Source: a virus. Taken from it: 46,278 nucleotides of DNA. The stretch covers positions 1 to 46,278 of IMG/VR virus record IMGVR_UViG_3300047564_000767; one strand, given 5' to 3'. How positions within the stretch are numbered: position 1 is the stretch's first letter; the number at the start of each line of letters is the position of its first letter. Positions 37,484 to 44,473 of the stretch are shown one piece after another. Under the pieces are notes generated by a model. That model had not been told where the DNA came from. It worked only from the letters and a program-made list of their open reading frames with translations, and did no database searches. The translations under genes and the position numbers were made by a program.

Positions 37484-37729
37484 ATGGCTACTACTGCCCC
37501 AAATAAAGATGCTGCTAAAGTGGCTAAGCTGCGTGAGATGGCTAAGGACAAATCTTTGCCACAAGATGTGCGCAATCAATATCTCGACCAAGCTAACATG
37601 CTGGAAGAGAAAGCTGCTATGGGCGCTGGTGTGAAGCTGGCTAAGGGTGGTTCAGTCGCCAAGGCTCCTGCTAAGAAGAAGCCTATGATGGCTAAGGGTG
37701 GTGTCGCTAAGAAGGCTAAGGGGAAGTAA
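37484..37729 (+). CDS. Small Lys/Ala-rich virion-cluster protein with AKGG motifs
   Basis: An 81-aa protein. A helical first half (KVAKLREMAKDKSLPQDVRN) is followed by a tail with LAKGGSVAKA and MAKGGVAKKAKGK. The tail is strongly basic and could bind DNA or target a protein to the capsid. Unknown function. Confidence 0.72.
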   Translation: MATTAPNKDAAKVAKLREMAKDKSLPQDVRNQYLDQANMLEEKAAMGAGVKLAKGGSVAKAPAKKKPMMAKGGVAKKAKGK

Positions 37730-37731
37730 AC

Positions 37732-38328
37732 ATGGGTGCTCTTTCTAAAGTGGTCAGCAAGGCCATCCTCAAAGATACAAAGCGTGGTGCCGCCAAGGAA
37801 GCTCTGAAAGAAGAGTTCATTGACAAAGGCATGACCGAGTTGCAAGCTACCAACAAAGCCCATCGTGAGATGGCTAAAGAGTCTGGTAAGAAAACAGCAA
37901 TTGAGAAGGTTGATGTTAAACAAGACCGTGATACCAGCAAGTTCAAAGCTGCTGATAGCAAAGGCGGTAACAAGACATTGGCTGTACAGGCCCGTGATCT
38001 TGACAGCAACAAGTTTGTTTCGATGAAGCGTGAATCTGATGAAGGCTCCACTGTTCGTTCTGTTGCTGAGCGTCAAAAGCTGCGTGAAGCTGGTGAGAAG
38101 ATGTTCAAGGCTGGTGTTAAAGAAGAAGTGAAGAAGACAGCTAAGCAGGCTGCTGGTGTTGCTGCTGTAGGTGCTTTGGTTGGTAAAGAGCTTGGTGAGA
38201 ACATCAAAGAGCGCCGTGAAGCCAAAGAAAAAGACGACAATGTAGAAATGGCTAAAGGCGGTATGGTGTTCAACAAAGGCATCGGTGCTTCTATGAAGCC
38301 TCACAATGTGTTTGGAAAGAAGAAGTAA
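37732..38328 (+). CDS. Basic helical protein with AKGG motif
   Basis: A 198-aa protein, Lys/Glu-rich and mostly helical. A small-residue segment, AAGVAAVGALVGKE, near residue 150 may be a membrane-active helix. The C-terminus is EMAKGGMVFNKGIG then MKPHNVFGKKK. It lies 2 nt after the previous stop. Probably a minor virion or assembly protein by context. Confidence 0.72.
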   Translation: MGALSKVVSKAILKDTKRGAAKEALKEEFIDKGMTELQATNKAHREMAKESGKKTAIEKVDVKQDRDTSKFKAADSKGGNKTLAVQARDLDSNKFVSMKRESDEGSTVRSVAERQKLREAGEKMFKAGVKEEVKKTAKQAAGVAAVGALVGKELGENIKERREAKEKDDNVEMAKGGMVFNKGIGASMKPHNVFGKKK

Positions 38329-38330
38329 TC

Positions 38331-38813
38331 ATGGCTAAGAACCAGAACATTGACGACGACACACGTGCCCGTGCCAAAGCCTTTGTTGAGAAGAACAATA
38401 AAGGCATGGACAGTGAAGGCTTTGATTCACGAGAGTATCGCTCAGATCCCTACAGCAAAATGACTAAGAAGGAACGTGACGCTCGTTTTGGTTATCCAGA
38501 CGACTTCCCTCCTGCTGTTGTTGACGATGCCACCAAGCGCATTGCTAAACCCAAAGCACGTGTTGTTAGCAAGAAAGAGTTGGAAGAGTCTGGTCTTAGC
38601 TTGCGTGACTTCCTCAACCGTGAGCGTGGTCTTACTCGTCGCAAAGACAAGAGCGAAGACAAAGTTGAAGCTGCTAAGAAGCAGTTGAAGCTTGGTGAGA
38701 AGGTTAGTGCTGAAGAAGTTGACAAGGCTAAGAAGCAACTCAACCTCGCCAAAGGCGGTGTTGTTATGGCTCGATGTGGTGCGTCTGTACCACCTGCACA
38801 GAAAAGGAAATGA
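38331..38813 (+). CDS. Charged protein with AKGG tail, unknown
   Basis: A 160-aa highly charged protein. YSKMTKKERDARFGYPDDFP and LSLRDFLNRERGLTRRKDKS are the most distinctive segments. A repeat of KKQLKLGEKVSAEEVD / KKQLNLAKGG leads to the C-terminal LAKGGVVMARCG. Follows the upstream stop by 2 nt. Function unknown. Confidence 0.72.
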   Translation: MAKNQNIDDDTRARAKAFVEKNNKGMDSEGFDSREYRSDPYSKMTKKERDARFGYPDDFPPAVVDDATKRIAKPKARVVSKKELEESGLSLRDFLNRERGLTRRKDKSEDKVEAAKKQLKLGEKVSAEEVDKAKKQLNLAKGGVVMARCGASVPPAQKRK

Positions 38814-38814
38814 T

Positions 38815-38979
38815 ATGGCTACAAAGAAAACATTCAAGCCCTGCAAAGTCTGCCCCACTCCTGCCAAATGCAAAGCAGCTGGTAAGTGTCTTGCTAAGGA
38901 AGGCAAAGGCGGCAAAGGCGCTCTTGTCATTATGGTTGGTGTTGGTAAGCCAATGAAGACACCAAAGAAAGGTAAGTAA
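38815..38979 (+). CDS. Small Cys/Lys-rich protein
   Basis: A 54-aa protein starting MATKKTFKPCKVCPTPAKCK (the longer frame from 38692 lies inside the previous gene). Four Cys in CxxC...CxxxxKC spacing suggest a metal site. Basic tail MKTPKKGK. AAGGAAATGAT as RBS; the stop overlaps the next ATG (TAATG). Confidence 0.7.
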   Translation: MATKKTFKPCKVCPTPAKCKAAGKCLAKEGKGGKGALVIMVGVGKPMKTPKKGK

Positions 38980-39500
38980 TGGACCAGAAAGAAATTGAAG
39001 AAACCCGTGCTAGGTTTAGCATGTCCGGTGGCGCTAACACTTTCAAGACTGATGGTGTTAAAGGTGCTGGTGGTGGTGGTCGCGTTGGTGTGTCTAAACA
39101 ACTAGACTCAGGTGATCGTGTTTCTGCTGGTGTCAGTGGTATGGCATCAAAGGTGAAAGTTGATACACCCGATGGTGAGAAGACTTTTAAACAAAAGAAG
39201 ATTACTGGTGTTGACGCTTCCTACACTAAGGGTGACACCACCTTTGGTGTTTCAGCATCTAGGCAACCTATGATGGATGGTAAGATGGAGAAGAAGCTTA
39301 ACTTGTCCATCACAAAGTCGTTTGCTAAAGGCGGTGCTGTTACAAAGCAAACTAAGAAGCAAACCAAGAAAGTTGCTAAAGTGATGGGTGAGTTCAAAGA
39401 AGGCTCCCTGCACAGCGGCAAAGGTGGTAAGGTGGTGAAGTCGCCTAAACAAGCTATAGCAATTGCATTGTCTGAAGCTAAAGTGAAGGCTAAGAAGTAA
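38979..39500 (+). CDS. DUF6496-type C-terminus with beta-repeat domain
   Basis: A 173-aa protein. Residues 1-110 show alternating strands (GRVGVSKQLDSGDRVSAGVS, then TTFGVSASRQPM) like a small beta barrel or sheet. FAKGGAVTKQ then links to VMGEFKEGSLHSGKGGKVVK and SPKQAIAIALSEAK, a DUF6496-like module common in phage and bacterial small proteins. Start and stop overlap neighbours (TAATG). Function unknown. Confidence 0.75.
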   Translation: MDQKEIEETRARFSMSGGANTFKTDGVKGAGGGGRVGVSKQLDSGDRVSAGVSGMASKVKVDTPDGEKTFKQKKITGVDASYTKGDTTFGVSASRQPMMDGKMEKKLNLSITKSFAKGGAVTKQTKKQTKKVAKVMGEFKEGSLHSGKGGKVVKSPKQAIAIALSEAKVKAKK

Positions 39501-39859
39501 TGGCTAATGGAAACGGTAAAGCTGCTAAGGTTCGTAGTGTTGGTAAGAACCTAACAGCTGGTGCAGCCAACACAATCTACACCTGCCCAGCCAATCACAC
39601 GGCTAGGGTGGAGTTGTTGTTTGTGGCAAACACTACAAGCGGTAACAAGACAGTGTCTATCCAATGGCACGATGAAAGCTTAGGCACTCAATACTACATT
39701 GTTGGTGGCTACACCGTTTCTGCTTACGGCTATTTGAAGCTTGACGGTAGCTATCTTGCCTTGAGTGCTGGTGACTACATTGTCATCACACCAGAGGCTG
39801 GATCGTCTATGGACGCTACAGTGAGTGTTGAAGAATACTTTGATCCTATGAATAACTAA
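39500..39859 (+). CDS. Small beta-rich protein, possible head decoration
   Basis: A 119-aa protein rich in predicted strands (TIYTCPANHTARVELLFVAN, VSIQWHDESLGTQYYIVGGY, YIVITPEAG). This layout suits an immunoglobulin-like or jelly-roll decoration protein. Position just before terminase supports a virion role. Inference only. Confidence 0.72.
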   Translation: MANGNGKAAKVRSVGKNLTAGAANTIYTCPANHTARVELLFVANTTSGNKTVSIQWHDESLGTQYYIVGGYTVSAYGYLKLDGSYLALSAGDYIVITPEAGSSMDATVSVEEYFDPMNN

Positions 39860-39860
39860 T

Positions 39861-40229
39861 ATGGCTAAAGAACTAACAGAACAACATAAGCGCTTCCTTG
39901 AGGTGTTGTTTGCCGATGCAGGTGGCAACATCAATCAAGCTATGCGTATGGCAGGTTTCTCTGAAGGCTACAGCCGACGAAGCCTCACCAACTATCTCAA
40001 AGAAGAGATCATTGAAGCTACACAGCTTTACATTGCTATGGCAGCACCAAAGGCTGCTGTAGCCATGATCAATGCCATTGACGATCCTACAGAGCTTGGC
40101 TTGAAAGAGAAGATGTCAGCTGCTAAGGACTTGCTTGACCGTGCTGGTTTGGTGAAGACAGAGAAGGTGCAGGTTGAAAGCACTGGTGGTATTATGGTGT
40201 TGCCTGCAAAGGAACGTGAGGAAGACTAA
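39861..40229 (+). CDS. Terminase small subunit
   Basis: A 122-aa protein. The N-terminal HTH is LTEQHKRFLEVLFADAGGNI, then QAMRMAGFSEGYSRRSL, as in small terminases that recognise pac/cos DNA. A helical oligomerisation region follows (AKDLLDRAGLVKTEKVQVES), and the GGIMVLP end also occurs in many TerS proteins. It is followed by an HTH protein and TerL. Recognises phage DNA for packaging. Confidence 0.85.
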   Translation: MAKELTEQHKRFLEVLFADAGGNINQAMRMAGFSEGYSRRSLTNYLKEEIIEATQLYIAMAAPKAAVAMINAIDDPTELGLKEKMSAAKDLLDRAGLVKTEKVQVESTGGIMVLPAKEREED

Positions 40230-40702
40230 TGGCTGAGCAAGGTGCCGTAGACACATTCGATTTCGGCTTAGGTACTTACGTACTACCACAGCCTACGTCA
40301 ACGAATGAATATGTTAAGATACCAAGGCTGTCTCGCACTGTTCCATTTGGATATGTTGTTGATAGTGAAGACGATGGTTGGCTTCAACCTGTAGCAATTG
40401 AGCTTGATGCGCTTGAAAAAGCTAAGAAGTATTTGAAGCAGTATAGCTCTAGGCAGGTGGCGGCATGGCTCACCACTGTGACAGGTAGAGAGATAAGCCA
40501 TGTAGGTCTATTGAAACGTATAAAGAATGAACAGTCCCACAAACGCAAATCCTCTACTTATCGAAAGCTTGCCGATGGGTACGAAAAAGCCCTCAAGAAA
40601 GCGCAAGAGTACGAAGAAAGACTCGGCACCAAAGACGGAAGCTTCTTCGATAGTGATCGATACGTCGAACTTAAACGATACTTCACAGGCTCCACTAATT
40701 GA
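40229..40702 (+). CDS. HTH protein overlapping the terminase large subunit
   Basis: A 157-aa protein. The middle YSSRQVAAWLTTVTGREISH followed by VGLLKRIKNEQ looks like a resolvase/HTH-type DNA-binding helix pair. A Lys/Glu helical C-terminus follows. Its last 43 codons overlap the N-terminus of TerL in another frame. The position suggests a packaging-initiation partner. It begins at the TerS stop (TAATG). Confidence 0.75.
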   Translation: MAEQGAVDTFDFGLGTYVLPQPTSTNEYVKIPRLSRTVPFGYVVDSEDDGWLQPVAIELDALEKAKKYLKQYSSRQVAAWLTTVTGREISHVGLLKRIKNEQSHKRKSSTYRKLADGYEKALKKAQEYEERLGTKDGSFFDSDRYVELKRYFTGSTN

Positions 40703-42113
40703 AGTTGTTCAGCCTGTACGCGACAACGTCATCTTCAGACCCAACCCCGGCCCTCAGACCAACTTCCTAGCCGCTTCAGAGCGTGAAGTGTTGTATGGTG
40801 GTGCTGCTGGTGGCGGTAAAAGCTATGCCATTCTTGCAGATCCGCTACGCTACATTGCCCATCCCCAATTCTCTGGACTAATTCTTCGTCACACTACAGA
40901 GGAATTGCGAGAACTCATTTGGAAATCGCAGGAGATGTATCCAAAGATATACCCCGGTATCAAATGGAGTGAGCGAAAGATGCAATGGCAGCATCCAAGC
41001 GGGGGTAAGTTGTGGATGTCCTACCTTGACCGCGACGAAGATGTCATGCGTTACCAAGGTTTGTCGTTCTCCTACATCGCTTGGGACGAGCTAACACAGT
41101 GGCCTACCCCATTTGCGTACAACTATATGCGTTCTCGTCTGCGTACAGCAGCGCCTGACCTGCCTGTGTTCATGAGAGCCACCACCAACCCCGGTGGTCC
41201 CGGTCATCAATGGGTTAGGAAGATGTTCATTGTGCCTGCAGCACCCGGTAAAAGCTTCTATGCCACCGATGTTGAGACAGGAGAGACACTGGTCTACCCT
41301 AAAGGGCACAGTAAAGAAGGCCAACCGCTGTTCAAACGCAAGTTTATATCGGCTAAGCTGGCTGACAATCCCTATTTGGCTGAGTCTGGTGACTACGAAA
41401 CCATGTTGTTGTCCCTACCAGAGCACCAACGTAAGCAATTGTTGGAAGGCAACTGGGATATTGCAGAGGGTGCAGCGTTTTCTGAGTTCAACAGAGCCAT
41501 TCACGTTGTAGAACCCTTCACTATTCCCAGCAGCTGGCCTAGATTCAGGGCTTGTGACTACGGATATGGCAGCTATAGCGCTGTATTGTGGTTTGCTGTA
41601 GCGCCTGATGACAGTTTGGTGGTCTATCGTGAGCTTTATGTCAGCAAAGTGCTGGCAGAAGACCTTGCTGTGATGGTTATGCAGGCTGAAGACGGTGAGA
41701 AGATTCGCTATGGTGTGCTGGATAGCTCATGTTGGCATAAACGTGGTGACACTGGACCCTCTATTGCTGAACGAATGATTATGAAGGGGTGCCGTTGGCG
41801 ACCTGCTGACCGTTCTGCTGGTAGTCGTGTTGCAGGCAAGAACGAAATACACCGCCGTCTGCAGGTTGACCCCATGACAGAGCAGCCTCGCATGGTGTTC
41901 TTCAACAACTGTGTACAAATCATTGCAGACTTACCAACTTTACCAATTGATAAGACAAACTTGGAAGATATTAACACCAAAGTTAGCAACGATCACACTT
42001 ATGACGCTTTGCGCTATGGTGTAATGTCACGTCCACGTAGCGGCTTGTTTGACTTTGACCCTATGTCACAAAACACTGGCAAAGTTGTAGCCGACTCTGT
42101 GTTTGGTTATTGA
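40575..42113 (+). CDS. Terminase large subunit (ATPase-nuclease)
   Basis: A 512-aa protein from MGTKKPSRKR (ATG 40527 would add 16 residues). The N-terminus is Lys/Arg/Ser rich. Walker A is YGGAAGGGKSY (about residue 80), Walker B FSYIAWDELTQW, and the coupling motif TTNPGGPGHQW. The C-terminal RNase H-like nuclease acidic residues lie in FRACDYGYGSYSA, YGVLDSSCWH and DHTYDALRYG. It translocates DNA into the procapsid through the portal and cuts it. It overlaps the HTH gene by 128 nt or more. Confidence 0.93.
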   Translation: MGTKKPSRKRKSTKKDSAPKTEASSIVIDTSNLNDTSQAPLIEVVQPVRDNVIFRPNPGPQTNFLAASEREVLYGGAAGGGKSYAILADPLRYIAHPQFSGLILRHTTEELRELIWKSQEMYPKIYPGIKWSERKMQWQHPSGGKLWMSYLDRDEDVMRYQGLSFSYIAWDELTQWPTPFAYNYMRSRLRTAAPDLPVFMRATTNPGGPGHQWVRKMFIVPAAPGKSFYATDVETGETLVYPKGHSKEGQPLFKRKFISAKLADNPYLAESGDYETMLLSLPEHQRKQLLEGNWDIAEGAAFSEFNRAIHVVEPFTIPSSWPRFRACDYGYGSYSAVLWFAVAPDDSLVVYRELYVSKVLAEDLAVMVMQAEDGEKIRYGVLDSSCWHKRGDTGPSIAERMIMKGCRWRPADRSAGSRVAGKNEIHRRLQVDPMTEQPRMVFFNNCVQIIADLPTLPIDKTNLEDINTKVSNDHTYDALRYGVMSRPRSGLFDFDPMSQNTGKVVADSVFGY

Positions 42114-42154
42114 TCAACTACATGTTATACCTTTCTTAATACTCTGGAACACTT

Positions 42155-44236
42155 ATGGCCCTCATTGACAAACCCTCTAACGATAAAACTCTAGCGCTTG
42201 ATGACGCTCCCAAGAATGAAGACGACTTCCAAGGTGGTAGTCTGATCAGCTTCATTCAGAAACGCTATACCAAATCGGAAGAGTCACGCCGCACTGACGA
42301 AGATCGTTGGCTCCGTGCCTATCGCAACTATCGTGGCCTGTATGGTCCCGATGTAAAGTTCACTGAGACTGAGAAGAGCCGTGTATTTGTGAAGGTGACG
42401 AAGACTAAGACGCTTGCTGCGTATGGTCAGATTACTGATGTGTTGTTTTCTAACAACAAGTTCCCTCTCAGCGTTGACCCGTCTGTTTTGCCAGAAGGTG
42501 TAGCTGATTCTGTCCATTTCGACCCACAGAATGCTGCTGGTGGTGCTCCTCCAGCTATTCCGTTCGGTGAAGAGGGTGCTGCTGGTATCGGTAAAGACTT
42601 CGACTTGGACAAGCTGGAAGAGATGCTGGGTAGTCTCAAAGAAGACTTGAAAGATGTTCCCGGTTTGAAGAAGGGACCGGGTCAGACACCAACGTCTGTG
42701 ACGTTCTATCCCGCTATGCTGGCTGCTAAGAAGATGGAGAAGAAAATCCATGATCAGCTTGACGAGAGCGGTGCTAGTAAGCATCTCCGCGCTACAGCTT
42801 TCGAGATGTCGCTGTTCGGTACAGGTGTGATGAAAGGTCCGTTCGCTGTCAATAAAGAATATCCCAACTGGACAGAAGACGGTGAATACAAACCAACAAT
42901 CAAAACCGTACCAGAAGCTTCGCATGTTTCCATCTGGAACTTCTATTGGGACCCAGACGCAAACAACACAGAAGACTGCCAGTATGTCATTGAGCGTCAC
43001 AAGATGTCGCGTACACAGCTTCGTGCTCTGAAGCGCCGTCCACACTTCCGTAAGAACGTCATTGACCAACTCATTGAACAAGGTGAAACCTACGTTAAGA
43101 AGTATTGGGAAGATGATCTGCGTGACTACGCTCCCAACTTTGACGTTGATCGCTTTGAAGTGTTGGAGTACTGGGGTAACGTTGACGTTGAATTGTTGGA
43201 AGAGAACGATGTCACCATCCCCGAAGACTTCAAAGACGGTGATGAGTTGCAAGCCAACATCTGGTATTGCAACGGTAAGATTATTCGCTTGGTGCTGAAT
43301 CCGTTCAAGCCTGCAAAGATTCCCTACTACGCTGTTCCATACGAACTCAACCCATACAGCTTGGCTGGTGTTGGTATTGCAGAGAACATGGACGACACAC
43401 AGACATTGATGAATGGCTTCATGCGTATGGCTGTGGACAACGCTGTGCTATCAGGCAACCTCGTCTTTGAAGTTGATGAAACCAACCTTGTCCCCGGTCA
43501 AGACATGTCTGTCTATCCCGGCAAAGTGTTTCGTCGTCAAGGCGGCGCTCCCGGTCAAAGCTTGTTTGGTACTAAGTTTCCTAACGTGTCGCAAGAGAAC
43601 CTGCAGCTGTTCGACAAAGCTCGACAGCTTGCTGATGAGTCTACAGGTATGCCATCGTTTGCTCACGGTCAAACTGGTGTGAGTGGTGTTGGTCGTACAG
43701 CGTCCGGCATCTCTATGTTGATGAACGCTGCTGGTGGCTCCATCAAGACAGTGATTAAGAACGTTGATGACTACTTGTTGGCTCCGCTCGGTAAAGCCTT
43801 CTTCAGCTTCAACATGCAGTTTGATTTCGACCCAGAGATTAAGGGTGACTTGGAAGTCAATGCTCGTGGTACAGAATCGTTGATGGCTACTGAAGTGCGC
43901 TCACAACGACTGATGCAGTTCTTGCAGATCGTTAGCAACCCTGCTCTGATGCCATTCGCTAAGATGCCCTACATCATCCGTGAGATTGCCAAGGCAATGG
44001 ATCTTGATCAGGACAAAGTGACTAACAACATGGATGAAGCCGCACGTCAGGCTGCGTTGATGGCACCGCCTGCTGCACCCGCTGGTGCTCCTGCTGCTGG
44101 TGCTCCACCTGTACCGGGCGCTGGTGTGGCTGACATGACTGGTGGTGGTGCTGGCAACATTGGTGTTGGTGCTGCTGCTGCTCCCGGCGAACAAGGCTTT
44201 AGCGCTGCTCCTCAAGTTCCACAGGCTGCTCAATAA
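42155..44236 (+). CDS. Portal protein
   Basis: A 693-aa protein. It has FIQKRYTKSEESRRTDEDRW, WLRAYRNYRGLYG, SIWNFYWDPDANNTEDCQYV, IPYYAVPYELNPYSLAGVGI and TGMPSFAHGQTGVSGVGRTA, typical of large portals of short-tailed phages. The C-terminal 90 residues are Ala/Pro/Gly rich and may be flexible. It forms the dodecameric ring at the capsid vertex and docks TerL. The gap from TerL is 41 nt; the next gene begins immediately after its TAA. Confidence 0.92.
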   Translation: MALIDKPSNDKTLALDDAPKNEDDFQGGSLISFIQKRYTKSEESRRTDEDRWLRAYRNYRGLYGPDVKFTETEKSRVFVKVTKTKTLAAYGQITDVLFSNNKFPLSVDPSVLPEGVADSVHFDPQNAAGGAPPAIPFGEEGAAGIGKDFDLDKLEEMLGSLKEDLKDVPGLKKGPGQTPTSVTFYPAMLAAKKMEKKIHDQLDESGASKHLRATAFEMSLFGTGVMKGPFAVNKEYPNWTEDGEYKPTIKTVPEASHVSIWNFYWDPDANNTEDCQYVIERHKMSRTQLRALKRRPHFRKNVIDQLIEQGETYVKKYWEDDLRDYAPNFDVDRFEVLEYWGNVDVELLEENDVTIPEDFKDGDELQANIWYCNGKIIRLVLNPFKPAKIPYYAVPYELNPYSLAGVGIAENMDDTQTLMNGFMRMAVDNAVLSGNLVFEVDETNLVPGQDMSVYPGKVFRRQGGAPGQSLFGTKFPNVSQENLQLFDKARQLADESTGMPSFAHGQTGVSGVGRTASGISMLMNAAGGSIKTVIKNVDDYLLAPLGKAFFSFNMQFDFDPEIKGDLEVNARGTESLMATEVRSQRLMQFLQIVSNPALMPFAKMPYIIREIAKAMDLDQDKVTNNMDEAARQAALMAPPAAPAGAPAAGAPPVPGAGVADMTGGGAGNIGVGAAAAPGEQGFSAAPQVPQAAQ

Positions 44237-44449
44237 ATGAACAAAACATTTCTTCCAAAGCTCAAAGGTATGTTCAATACACATCATGTGTGGGATGCCT
44301 TTGTTGAGAAGCTTGACTACGACATTGAACAGCACCAACGTAAGCTGGAACAAGCAACAGAATTGAGCGAAGTGTTTAAGGCACAAGGTGCCATTGCTGC
44401 ATTGCGTCAGCTGAAGTATTTGAAGGATGAGATCAATCATGCAGGATAA
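44237..44449 (+). CDS. Small coiled-coil protein following portal
   Basis: A 70-aa protein (KLKGMFNTHHVWDAFVEKLD, then EQHQRKLEQATELSEVFKAQ), helical. ATG directly follows the portal stop. Small proteins of this form often follow the portal gene in related phages; an assembly chaperone role is possible. Confidence 0.75.
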   Translation: MNKTFLPKLKGMFNTHHVWDAFVEKLDYDIEQHQRKLEQATELSEVFKAQGAIAALRQLKYLKDEINHAG

Positions 44450-44473
44450 ATTGTCTAATGAAAGGGGAACGTG

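Noticed and set aside
37576-38304. 242-codon minus-strand ORF in the morphogenesis run
   Set aside because: Opposite two well-placed Lys-rich genes with proper spacing; composition Phe/Leu/Thr rich as expected from antisense.
42284-43252. 322-codon minus-strand ORF opposite the portal gene
   Set aside because: Shadow of the portal frame; Phe/Leu/Thr-rich with no domain, against a clearly conserved gene.
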